DNA of 64,000 nucleotides from Pleurotus djamor (Eukaryota; Basidiomycota; Agaricomycetes; Agaricales; Pleurotaceae): NCBI GenBank assembly GCA_029747585.1, contig JAPEVF010000035.1, positions 74,609 to 138,608 of the forward strand, read 5' to 3'. Shown piece by piece: positions 12,566 to 24,300 of this stretch (position 1 is its first letter; each line of letters starts with the position of its first letter). The notes under the pieces were generated by a model. It saw only the letters and a program-made list of their open reading frames with translations, ran no database searches and was not told where the DNA came from. The position numbers and the translations under genes were made by a program.

Positions 12566-12866
12566 GAAACACGCTCCTTTCCTTGTTGTTGAGTATCCTG
12601 TTGAACACGGGGTTCACCGGTCACNTNGGTCTCGCGTCGGTCCTGTCGGACATCGGGCGCTTCATGAGCGCTCATACTAAATTTGACCGAAAACAGACCG
12701 AAAAGCACGGAAATGCTCGACTCTCGTCTTGACATGACTCGCGTCGAGCTTGAACGGGTGCTAAACGGCCTGTCATTCTCGAGATCTAGCCTTTCATAGT
12801 TCGTGTGCCTCCNNNATTGCCAAATTCATACTTAATCCGGTACTTAACCAGCTTAAGACACTATCC

Positions 12867-13993
12867 ATGGCTCAGTCGATAATCACTGGCATCGGCACGG
12901 GAGACTGTTTCCTCGTCAAAGATTTCCTGCCACCGGAGATTGCAGAACATGCATTCGAGAGCGTGGTGAAAGAGGCAGACTGGGGTAGCATGTTCCATCG
13001 GGGTGCGTTTTCTCTCTATTCTGAATCAACCCCGAGGATCCAACGCTTAGTGACATAGGTGGAGAAGTACCTCGACTGGTAGCAGTTCAAGGGAAGGTCG
13101 AAGTGGACGGAAGGTTAGCACACGTNTCAGTCCAAGCCACTGGATGCCCAACTAATCAGCCCTTTCCCTGTAGCTTCCCGGTGTACCGTCATCCAACAGA
13201 CACGGCGCCTCCCCTTCTACCGTTCACGCCAACGGTCGAAAAAATACGTCAATACGCTCAAGATGCTCTGAAGAAGCATGTTAATCCTCCTGGNAACGAA
13301 TACGAGATCAACCATGTCCTCATCCAACATTATCGGTCTGGTGCCGATTACATCTCTGAACACAGCGACAAGACGATCGACATTCTACCTGGGTCTGTGA
13401 TCATCAACGTTAGCTTGGGATCTGAGAGGGTGATGGTCTTGCGCGAGAAGAGGGCTCCCAAGGCTACAGCTGCTCTAGTAGAAGCGACCCCGATNGATCC
13501 AAGTTCACGACCACATAACCCTCCACGCCCATCCCAACGTATCCCTTTGCCGCATAACTCCCTTTTCTCATTGTCCCTCCCATCAAATCGAGCTCTGCTT
13601 CATGCGATACCTACGGACAAGCGACCATTACATCTGAAGTCACCGGAGGAGCAATTTAAAGGTGGTGAACGCGTCAGTTTGACCTTTCGGTGTATTGGGA
13701 CCTTTGTGCGGAAGGATGCTCGAGGTGACAAGCACCTTGAGACGGGGAAGATAGACCAAGATGATGAAGGAAAGTGGATGATATGGGGTAGCGGTGCCGT
13801 AGGCAAAACGAAGGAAACCGCCCGGCCTGTTATATTCCCTTCTACGATGGAGACCGGGATTACAGGGGGTACGGAAGAAGACGCGTTACTTGAGGCTTTT
13901 GGGAGAGAAAACCGAGAGGGTGATGGCGTAGATGGTTTCGATTGGCAGCGGTGGTATGGGAGGGGGTTCGACGTCGTCAATTTCGGTTTCTAG
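12867..13993 (+). CDS. AlkB-like 2OG-Fe(II) dioxygenase
   Basis: Three exons, 12867..13002, 13059..13113 and 13174..13993, keep frame; 336 aa. The family removes alkyl groups from DNA or RNA bases by oxidation with 2-oxoglutarate and Fe(II). The iron ligands are visible: HSD in SEHSDKTID (HxD) and the distal His in LLHAIP. The 2OG-binding arginines fit RVSLTFR (RxxxTxR). The N-terminus (FLVKDFLPPEIAEHAFESV) matches the usual entry to ALKBH2/3-type domains. A low-complexity insert with many Pro/Ser sits between the two halves. Ns at 13294 and 13495 blur single residues. Closest type is probably ALKBH2/3, but the substrate is not provable here. Confidence 0.75.
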
Positions 13994-14134
13994 ATCACTG
14001 CTCTCCTTTGCAGTGGAACCGCGCGTGCTTAGCAGCTCAGATGTAGCGTAAATCAATGATCCAAGTCCGGCTTCTGTCTTATAGAATACAAAAACCAGCC
14101 AACTTGCGTACTATGGGTCACAAATTACGAAGGA

Positions 14135-15512
14135 TCAATCAGGTCGAGGTATGGGAGGTACATTTTTGGCAATGTAAGACAACCGTCTAATCCAGTGACT
14201 AACTGTACGAGCAACTCCGGCCACGTAGAATTCGTTGGCTCGGATGACACGAGAGCGGAGCGTCCAAGAACCTAGGCTGCCTTGTATCTCGTTGAACCGC
14301 TCAACGACTTCATCCATTGAAGGTCGCTTGGAGGGCTCTGGGTGGGTCATGTCCGCTACAAGAGGTTCCATGAAGTCGAAGCCCAGCTTCTTCCTCGCAA
14401 AATCACCATCATCAGCATCAAGTACGGGAAGGTAGCTATAAGGTACTGACCTCGGTAAAATGCCTCCTGATTAAATTTCCAATTGTGTATACATCCGTGG
14501 GGAACGGGTCGCACGCGTCCATGGTTTCAAACTCTGGAACTGACTTGTCGCCGCCGACAATGACATCTTCCGTTGGCGGGCGGTCTTCCGCACTGTATCT
14601 GCGGGATAATCCAAAGTCTGCCAGATAGTACCGCACTGGCTTGGATGTCCGAGTGGCGAAAGTCGAACGACCGTCCATGTCGAGCCTGCTGGAAGGCTGG
14701 AAGGGATGGTATCGACGTGACGACAGATGCCTCGCGTCCATGAGGATATTAAAATGTGTTGCGTCTCTTATGAGAAAAGTAGTATCAGCTAGATGGGTCA
14801 GACTGCCTAGGACGATTCCTAGGAAAGCCTTACCGGTGAGCGACGTTGTTTTCATGCATCAACTGAAGGCCCTGCAAACGATGAGCACGAGTATTCAACC
14901 TGAGAGAAATACATACTTCGAATATCTGTCTGAAGAACTCAACAGCTTCACCGATGGTATCGAACGGAGGTTCATCATAGTCTTTCAAAAGTGGCATGAC
15001 TAAGATGAGAAAGTCCCGGTCGGTGGACGCAGGTAGGGCTTGGTAAATCGGCACGCAGTGATTTCGAGGGTCCATTACCAGAGACCCAGTGGAGAAGAAT
15101 CGACCAATTTCAGCTTCGTAGGGATGAACACGTTGATCAACGCGCTTCAAGAGAAGAAGCCCGCCGTCTGATATACGTTCAGCGTCAACTATCGTAGGAT
15201 ACTAATGGACTTTAGCAGGTATACATATTGAATTTTAGTAACATGACTTACATGACTTTGTAGGCAATCAGAGCATTCATAGAACGGCTTATTAGTGACC
15301 TTCCAGGATGGTTTCCAGTCAGGGTGATACCGAGAGCGCAGCTGGTAGCCATTTTCAGTTAACCAATCGAATTTTTCGCGCCAAAACAATTCGAACTGGC
15401 TGAGCTGGCCAAGCAGAGGGACTCTCTGCTTCCTCATCTCTCCGGTAGGTGGACTAGCAAGAGCAACCAGCTCAGGCTCTCCAGACTCTGGAGTTGACAT
15501 CGGTGAGGGCAA
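14135..15512 (-). CDS. divergent protein kinase-like protein
   Basis: Five exons on the minus strand: 15512..15252, 15201..14917, 14871..14834, 14766..14451, 14386..14135 (the last may start at 14389); about 383 aa. The catalytic loop is HRDATHFNILMD, built across an intron, with Asp and Asn kept. DFG is present as LADFGLSRR. A closing KRPSMDEVVERF fits the end of a kinase lobe. The N-lobe is odd: no glycine loop is clear, and the only candidate for the ATP-anchoring Lys is ISDGGLLLLKRV. Such proteins are expanded in basidiomycetes. Activity is therefore uncertain. No membrane segment is visible. Confidence 0.7.
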
Positions 15513-16155
15513 TCTTGGATATGGATGACCGCGTGTTCATACAGTCCGTGGGAAGGTAAGGAAGTGGATTGTGATCAGTATCTCAGGTAAGTGAGTTCTT
15601 TGCGAGGCGGGATACCATCATGAGGCGCGCGGTAGGTTGCGTGGTCGGCAAACTGGCCTCAGGGATCACCGTGTTGGTTGGCATCCGGTAGATGGAGCAA
15701 GAATCAACGCATGGCTCACCTTTCTCGTCTGCAAAGAGAGATGAAAGCTTCAACTACACCAAACGAAGAATGGGATGCTGTATCTATGGCCATTGTAGAC
15801 AGCGATGACGAGGACGGGTGCCTGCTCGTTCCGAGTTGGTCGTTCAGACACGTCTCAAGCAGCCCCCCTAACCTTCAGGAGTAGTAATGGCTCGGTCACC
15901 CCGAGATTGCTCCAAAGCGACTTTCTCGATCAAGTAGACATATATCTCTCTAGATGTTTTAGCCTTCTACTGCCGTCCCATCTAAACATTCCCGAATCAC
16001 CATAAGAACTCAAGGCTGGTCAGGCGGTGGATAGGGGTGTCCGATGCATGTGTGCTTGACACAGGCGCCGGACCGCTCAGGTTTCCGTTTCCTCCCCCAG
16101 CTTGCCCCCAGCCGCTACCAATTTACGCCTTTCCCGACCAGTCGTAGTATCCATC
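15513..16155. other. intergenic, no gene seen
   Basis: It separates the kinase-like gene (minus) from the second F-box gene (plus), so both promoters should lie here. Short frames show no conserved pattern. Confidence 0.5.
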
Positions 16156-17430
16156 ATGAGTGAGACTTTCTTTGCTTGAAACTCAACATGAAGACTGATT
16201 TACTCGTCTCAAAATGTAGCTGACAGGCTGCCATCTGAACTACGACACCTGATTATCCGCTTCCTTGACTCTGAGTCACCTCATCGAAACAAAACCCTTC
16301 TTCCTCTCATGCTCGTATCGAGAGATATGCATGATATCGCTGCCTCTGTTCTATACAGCTACGTAATAGTCATTGACTGGCGAATCAAGACCCTCCACAA
16401 ATATGCATGCACACCGGTCTCATCCAATCGCCTCACTCAGCTACGCGACGCCTTTACCGCTAATCCAACCTTGGCGAAGTACACGAAAACCTTCGTTGTT
16501 GAACCCTATTTTGGTCATTTTCATCTACGAAAGGAAATATGGACCGACATCAGGGCAATTCTGCCTTGCCTAACGCACCTGGAGCGATTCTGCATCTCCC
16601 CTCACCGAACTTGCGCAGAAGGACTCCTCCAATCAATACACGAATCTGTGCCTCTCACACATCTGATGGTACTGACACCATGGGATCAGAGAGGAGTCCA
16701 TCAACTTCTCGTTCAAAATCAAGCAAGTCTTGAATTTGTCAAGATCCACCAGTCGGATGCGAAGTTGTTCACCCCATTTATCCTCGAGGATATCGAGTTT
16801 CCGAGGCTGCACACGCTGGAAGGGCCCCATATCTTTGGTCTGCCTTAGCTGGATCGCCATCCTCCCAACATAAACTCGAGCACCTTGGGGTAGAGCTGAG
16901 CAGTCTTTCTATGCCTATATATCCTCCTTCAATATTCCGCAATATTCGCACTTTGAAGGTTGATTATGCCGATGAAGGTTTCTCCCGAAATGTCGCGCCA
17001 CATCTCTTCAACGTCGAATTGCTGCTCCTCACAACACGAAGACCCTATGTGAGTCGTTAGAAGTCGTCCGCGAGAATTACTAACCGTTTGAAATAAATCT
17101 CAGAGCGTTACGTCCATTGACGAAGTCCTCGGAGTCCCCTCGAACGTCCTCAAGTACGTTCACCTTGAATCAAACCTCCCAGCAACCATCTATCATTCGT
17201 CCACACAAGCTTTATTCGATCGATATCCGGCATTGGTATTGGTCGACTTAGAGGTTCGCATCGCTGATGTACGAGAGGAACGTATCATCAACCGGTTCCC
17301 TCGGGATCTGCGCGACAAAGACGCCAAAGGATGCTTTGTCCGGAAGGGAGCCCCTTCATCATCTTCCGATATCTTCCAACCGTGGTGGGAGCTTGTTGTG
17401 GATGACGTCGAACAAACTGCCATTGGCTGA
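16156..17430 (+). pseudogene. F-box-type gene with a frameshift near 16847
   Basis: The first exon is only ATGA (16156..16159), followed by a short intron. Exon 2 starts at 16220 and reads MTDRLPSELRHLIIRFLD..., LLPLMLVSRDMHDIAASVLYSYV: an F-box start like the gene at 11.3 kb. The frame runs to HTLEGPHIFGLP and hits a stop at 16846-16848. One missing base there would lead straight into KLEHLGVELSSLSMPIYPP, which is open to the next intron (17041 to about 17102). The final exon, to 17430, is in frame and ends ELVVDDVEQTAIG. A one-base deletion, true or from sequencing, is the simplest reading; a normal intron does not fit the phase. Confidence 0.55.
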
Positions 17431-17760
17431 TCACCTGGTACGACAGGATAACAATGGGTTGTATGGCAGTAAATAGGACGGAGATGGATNAAAAAAGAAA
17501 AATGCAAGAAAAATCGTCAGGGTGGTGTGGCGTCAAGTTGGTACAAAGATGTCGAGTAGAAGCAAAAGGACATAGGGTATGAAAGATAGACAAAGACGGA
17601 AAGAGGTGAATATGCGAATATAATGCGAACTATGTACATACAACGTGTTCGATGAAAGCAATGGGCAAAGGGACAGAGAACATGAAGGGACAATCAATCG
17701 ACAACAAAGTTCGCAAAGGTGGCACGGATAAATAGAGCTGGCTTGTCGAAACAAGGGATA
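17431..17760. other. 3' flanks of convergent genes
   Basis: 330 bp between the frameshifted F-box gene and the zinc-finger gene on the other strand. A-rich on plus, with an N before an A-run at 17470. It probably holds both 3' UTRs; nothing else is seen. Confidence 0.45.
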
Positions 17761-18674
17761 CTAGTGCACTCCCCGTCCTCTCTTCTGCGCCCTCTTCTTC
17801 TTCTGCGCCCTCTTCATGGCTTGCCTCAAAATCTTGTTGGCGCACGCTTTCTCCTTGTGTCGATTCATGGAATCGTTGCGGGAATTGCGGAAGCTATCAT
17901 ACGATCACGCACAGCGATCAGAGGAGGGCAACTTATCAAGACGGATGGAAACACAAACCTGGTGTTGCAATCAGGGCACACGATCGGTGGCCCCCGTCTT
18001 AGACGAGAAACACTCGCAGCTTTGGTGGTCTTCGTGACCCTCTTGTTGGATACGGAGACTGTCTTGTGGTTCTTTGACGTGCGCTTGTGCTTCAGGGAGG
18101 ATGACGCAGGAGAAATGGAGGCAGAGGATGTGGCCACACTGAGGTTCTCCTTGTCTTCATCCTCCCTGCTACCCATCGAAGCTTGATGACTTCCGGCGGC
18201 GACTAGATGGACACGCACATCCGTAAAGGAGTCAGAAGGCGTATGAGTTCGATTGACATCTGCATTGGAGAGGGGAAGAGGATGACCATGGTCGACTATG
18301 GCAGCTTCGGATGGCAAGCCATCTACAACGTAGACTGGCGCGTAGAGTTGGTCGGGTGTGGGTGGTCCTTGAACAGACCCAGCGTGGGGATCGATAAATG
18401 CAGGCTCGACCGCATCCATATAGATAAAATAAGGAAGAGGTGTCGGCGCAAAAGGATCGCCAGACGGGCCTTGGTCCCACCGCTTCCTCAGCTCCTCGTG
18501 TTCAGAGTTGGAACTTTCTCGAGTCTGGTACTCAGTGGATGGAGTTGATCGCGGGGAAGTGGGCAAGGATGGCAAGGGCGTCTTAAGAAGAGCTTCGCGC
18601 TCAGCCTTCTCTTCGTTCGTAAGGAGTTCTGGGTCGATCACCTTGAGGTACTCGTTGATTGGGATGTTCGACAT
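17761..18674 (-). CDS. C2HC-type zinc-finger protein, mostly disordered
   Basis: Two exons: 18674..17959 and 17893..17761; 282 aa. It starts at the only ATG near the frame opening (MSNIPINEYLK). Residues 30-230 are Pro/Ser/Thr-rich and likely unfolded. The end forms one zinc-binding knuckle split by the intron: CPDC, then HKEKAC about 12 residues later (Cx2C...Hx4C), followed by a very basic tail (MKRAQKKKRAQKRGRG) that would suit nuclear or nucleic acid binding. Without splicing, the frame loses the His/Cys half, which supports the intron. A nuclear regulator is plausible; target unknown. Confidence 0.6.
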
Positions 18675-21387
18675 CTGGATTAGCAATTCGGTGGTAGCGA
18701 TATGAGAAGCAGAAAGCGGTTCACGGATATGCTGGGGATGAGTGGGTGGCTAAGAAAATCGTGTCTTTGTGGAAGTCGTGATGATTGTCGTTGTGGATGA
18801 GGTTTGAGGTGGGACAATGAGGTGCGCGCGTCGACAAACCACCATAACATTGCGTCACGTGATCTGGCAGTGTCAGAAAAAGGGTCGACATTTGACGTGA
18901 CGTCAGTCCGGGCATCTCGGCCCAGACAATTAGCCACAGTGCTCGGAGCCGTGTCGAATCCGCGGAACAAGCTGAACACTGCGGCGAAGCTTCCGCGCAG
19001 TGACGATTTGATCCCGCTCGGCGTTGTACCCAGGAGGCATATAAATTACGCTGTAGGCGGAGATATCAGCGAAACATCCAAATATGTGAGAGCGTGTAAG
19101 AGGCGGGCAAAAAAAATTGCATACTTTCAAGATCGTAGAATTGCAAGCGAGGTGGCTCGCATAAACCACGTCCTCTGAGACACAGCATACGTTGCGAAAG
19201 CCAACGTCGGAGGGCTTAAAAATCGTACTAGATGAGATGTCAGAATCTACCTGAGGTTGAAGTCGATAAAATGGTCCACCTGAGTGAGGGTGCCTTACGA
19301 GGCAGCCGTTGTCCCTCCTGCTATGCACATATTCTTTGTAGCTTCACCGAAAGCACGGCACCCTGATATTTTAGCCGCAGCATCGACGGGATTTGTGTCT
19401 GAAGCGACGTCAATCCCTATGATAGACAATCCTAGGCTATTGAGACTTTGGAAGCGTTTTTGGGCAGTAGTAGACCATCGAGATACGTCCGGAGTGGACC
19501 ACAGCGCTGTATACCCACAGGTGTATAAGATGAGAGTTGGGCCTCGAGGGGGGATGTAGTTGAAGGCGACGTACGAGAAATGGTGTTGGATCCGTCAAGA
19601 TCCAGTCGAAATCTTCACGCTCACCCCTACCTGCTCTGCGCACTGGCAGCCGCGCACGGGGTATCCAAATCCTTCACGCTTCTGGCGGCCCAAGCTTCGC
19701 CGGGCTTGTTTGCCAGGACGTTCAAGGCAGTAAGCAGCGATTGCTGCGTCGTTTTGCGAGGAATAGGGCCGTGCCTCTGTGCACCATCGTTGACTTGGAG
19801 CGACTGGATTAGCCCCAAAGTTGGTCAAGCAGTATTCTATGGGAAGCACGAGACGGGGTCAAAGATGGATTCCGGAAAGAGAACCGAACAACACATACGT
19901 ATCATCTCGCTACCTGTCAATTGCCGCCTACTAATGGGGCTCCCATTGGGGCTCAAACACAAAGTTGATGTGGTGGGAAGGCGTCGGGTCAATACCACAG
20001 ATCCACATTCGTGCGAAAGCAAAAGCCCTGATTGTCTTCTTCAGACACCATCTAACGCTATCGTCGAGCTCATCACTGCTTGGCTTGTTAAAGGTACGCC
20101 CAGAGCAGCAACCAACATTGTTCTCCCCTTGTACTCTAGTCGTCCGTAGCTTCTTGATAGAATGACCGGGTGGTTGCGGGGTGTACTGTGTCGGAGTGCC
20201 TGGGTATCTACAGCGACAGAAAAACGATAAAAATAGTTGGATGATTGCGATCAGCAAAACGGGGTACGCACGTTGGGTCGCTGTTTGCTAGCGACCGAAC
20301 TTCAATGAATCTAATTATGTTCCCTGAGAAATTAAGCAAATCGACGAGTCCAGGCGTGGAGGCCTTTAAGGCTTCTGAAGGGGCAATGGAGGGGAAGGTG
20401 GAAACACTGAGCCATTCTGATCGCGTCATCGGTTCTCGAGCGACCGTCGCTCGAACCTCCAAAAGCGCCTCCATCAGGGGCTAAAGAGGCTCAAAGCTAC
20501 TTCAAGTCCATCGAGTATCGTCCAAGCCTCAATTAGCGATGAAATAGTAGCTATACATTATAAATTTATAATTTTGGAAGCAATCTCACCTTGACTTAGG
20601 ACAAGAGAGACTGGAAGGGGTATAGGGATCAATAGGAGTGACCATTCTTTTCTTGACCGTGCGAATTAGCGTTCCCACAATCAATAAATCATGGGACCAT
20701 CTCCTCCACGTTTGGCAGCAGTTTCTCTCGTTCTCCACCGGTACCACCAAATCTAAGCACAAATTTATGCATGTCAATATCGAAACGGAGTGCCGAACAA
20801 GAATTTGCAATCCCTTGAAGCCCATTCGACGCTTCTGAGCAACTTCTAAGTGGAGATAGCACTGACATCGTGAGTTGCCTTTTTCCGTGTTTTCTGGATC
20901 TACATTCATGTTTGTTAGGCTGGGCTGCTGCGTTCGTCTACCACATCTACGCTATGCAACGCGGCAGGTACTTCATTAATGCCCTACGCGTTATCTCTCG
21001 CTCCCAAGCGCCAGTTTTGTGTCACGAAATCGCCCGTTACAAGTGACCTAAAGTCTCCTCCAAGTCTTTTTTCGTTTCGGATGTTTTTATCAGTCGCTTC
21101 TGTGAACAAGGGGACATCTACATCTCAACATCACGGGGTGTTTCTCGGTAGCGAACAGAATGTGTAGATGGTCATCGATGACCACAACCACGACGGTTCA
21201 ATCGAACTACCGCTGACGGTGACTTTTCTTTTCTAGATATGGTAAACTATACTCAAGCTAGTGCTCAGTTCTTTGGACCACAGTTCCACCGCTCTTGGCA
21301 TGAAGTACACCATGTCCGATAGGTTTCGTATAAAGGGGAAGGAAGGCAGAGCCCATCGTCCCAACATCGTCCAATCGATTCACCCTC
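18675..21387. other. 2.7 kb without a recognisable gene
   Basis: Only short unconserved frames occur. A perfect 16-bp palindrome (ATTATAAATTTATAAT) lies at 20557-20572. The right end holds the Rhs2 promoter, with CGTATAAA at 21327-21334. No transposon ends or repeats shared with the rest of the window were noticed. Confidence 0.5.
21327..21334 (+). promoter_or_regulatory. TATA-like element of Rhs2
   Basis: CGTATAAA, with TATAAA starting 59 bp before the ATG. The same CGTATAAA string stands before Rhs1. Confidence 0.45.
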
Positions 21388-24300
21388 ATGGCTGATATTG
21401 TCGGTACTCTCACTGCTAAACACTCAGTGGATCCCAATGGATCCTTCTCCATTGATGTCCCTCTCAGTCTTCCTCCCGCGAAGATGGCTCCCCGGTTGTC
21501 GATTTCCTACCATTCGGCTGCCAATAATGCGTCAGCCATCGGCATGGGATGGGCCATCAAGGGAGCATCGTACATCGAGCGAGTTCCTGCCACTCTTGCC
21601 CAGGACAACATTCGAGGTGAGCTCCCATGCCATGCTTTCATTTGAGAGAGAACCGTGCCTTACCCTCCGTACGTGACAGGTTCCGTCAATTATGATGCGA
21701 ACGATCGATTTGCTCTTGATGGCCAACGTCTGGTTTCGATCGGAGATAATGAGTACCGCTTTGAACTCGAGACTTGGTCCAAGATTGTCGCCCATGGTGA
21801 CGCAGTGAACCCCGATTACTGGGTAGAATATCTACCTGATGGAACGCAAAGGACTTTTGGAAATACGACGGTAAGCCACATCGTTATTTTCCTGTGTCAA
21901 ATAGAGACCTGATACACGGCTGCGCCCCAGGATTCCAACATCAAGGCCGCTGGTGGGAATGGCACCCGTGCCTGGGCTGTCTCTGAGAACATCGACCCCT
22001 TCAAGAACTATGTTTCGTATTCCTACCTCAATGATGCGGCAAATGGCGCGTTCTACCTCTCCCAAGTTCAATATGGTGGTAACAAGTCATTGTCTATGGC
22101 CCACCAACGGGAAGTCACCTTTAGCTATGATGAGCGCCCTGATATCAAGACTCGTTACGTCGGAGGGTACAAAGTTTCCACCGACAGGCGGCTCTCCCAT
22201 ATCACCACTCACGTCAAAGGAGCCCTGGCCCACACCCATACGCTCAACTACGACGTCGCACCCCTCAGCACTGTCAGCCGCCTCACCTCGATCACGCTGA
22301 GTGATGCCTCTGGTGCCAAAGTCCGCCCCCTCACATTTGACTGGAACGACGGAGCTGTTACTGTGTTTGACCCGCCTCGTGCTCCCAGGAGCATCAAGAC
22401 TGATACTAGTGCGTCGATCATGGCCCTCGATGTCCATGCAAGCGGAAAGTCGGATCTCGTCGTGTCTTCCAAACGTTTGGTCTCCGGCTTGTCTAAACTT
22501 CATCTTGAAGTCTATCGTCCCGATGAGAATGGAGATATCTCGACGACTCCGTCTTCAATCTTTGAGGACCTCCCGTATCCAACTCAGCTCCTGCCTCTGG
22601 ATTTTAATGGGAATGGGCGCACAGATTTCGTACGCAATTTCGATCCGCATGAGCATAGTGCTTGATCTAACCTTCTCCCATTAGCTCCACATTAGCACGA
22701 GCACGACTGCTCATACCCTGACCCTCGTGCTATCGACTCCCAGTGGGTACCAAGCTCAAGAGTCAGTGACATTCAAGCCCCCCTTCATTGGAGGTTCTTT
22801 CCATGTCGGCGACTTCGAGGTGGGCTCCTCTATGTTTGATGACACTGCCAACAGACTAATGACTTCCATTACCTTTCTAATAGGGAAATGGCAATATTGG
22901 CTTATGCTACATCTACCAAATCTTGAAGAGCGGTACTCCGCAAATACAGTACATCCAATTCACGTCTGATGGTACCCGGTTGAGGCAGCTCGAGGCGCGC
23001 GACGGCCCTTCTGGTGTATCCTTCAGCAGTATCAAGGTTGTTACTGGGGACCTGAATGGCGATCAGTACGTTCATTGCCAACCCATTTAACCTCGTCTGG
23101 TATTCACCGTTAGTAAACAGTGCCGAAGACATCTTCATCCTTTATTCATCCTTCAAGAGCGGCAGTCAACGGGTTCAAATCGAGCTGCTACAGTCCGATG
23201 CGAGTGGAATGCTCAAATACCGTGACGATAAGCCGTTGATTTCCGTGGCTGAGAGCATCACATGGACGAGCCAACTCAACTTCTTCCCTTACGCTGCTGA
23301 CGAAGATGGAAAGACAAGTCTCCTCGCCGTGTCGAAGTCTATAAACGGGAGCCTACAGCTGCAGCTGATTCGCAGCTCTGGTCCAACTCTCCTCCCACCG
23401 TCACCCGCTATCACGACATCCATCGCTTATGATGGCCACATCAACCTTGCCAAAACCTCTTCAACAACGGCAATCGACCTTGTGAATACGTTCGACAACA
23501 AGGTTGCAAGCCCTCCCCACACAGAGCTCACCGTCTTGCGCTTCACGGACGACACCTTCTCCATCTTGAACAGCGTCAGACAACCGACCTCGTCCTCCTC
23601 CTTTGTCACCTGGGCGGATCTTCGTGGCTTGGGTCGCGTAGACTGCTTGCTCAACACGCTAGATTTTCAAGGGAACTTGACTGTGACCAATATGCCCTGC
23701 GCTAGTGTTGCACCGCCCGACTATGTCAAGTCCTACCAGAATGGTCTCGGCGCTAAACTCGAGGTTGACTACGNCCCCCCTCAGTGACCGAACCACCTAC
23801 TCTGCTGATGGTGCTGATGGGACAGAGTCGCCGCTGTCTGCAGTCAACGCTCTTGCTCGAAACATCTCGTTCGCGGCTGACTTGACTTCATCTACGGTAT
23901 CTCAGTCTTCCACACACGCACGATCCCAGATCGTCTACTTTCCTTCATTTGTCGTCAAGCAGATCAAGCATACGCCATACGCTGCGAAACCTGATGTCAT
24001 CGACGAAAGCGACTATACCTATCAGAACGCTCGGTACGGATATGACGGTCGGGGATGGCGTGGGTTTGAGAAAGTCACGAAGACGGCTGTTGTCCTTGGG
24101 TCGTCCACTACCACGGAGTACCATCAAGAATTCCCTCTCCTTGGGCAACCCAAGGTCGTTACAGTTTCCGATCTTCAAAGCGGTCAGGTCCTTCAGACCA
24201 CAGAGAATACCTGGGAAGCTGTCATATGTAACCAGGGTACTAGCCAATTCGTTGGCCTGTCGAAGATCAAGGAGCGGAACTACGAGTCGGGAAACTTCGC

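Noticed and set aside
16840..16850. An 11-nt intron to rescue the F-box frame
   Set aside because: Phase would fit, but no spliceosome removes 11 nt; a one-base error or deletion is simpler.
20557..20572. AT-rich palindrome as a transposon end or origin
   Set aside because: Single copy, short, no target duplication or partner repeat noticed.
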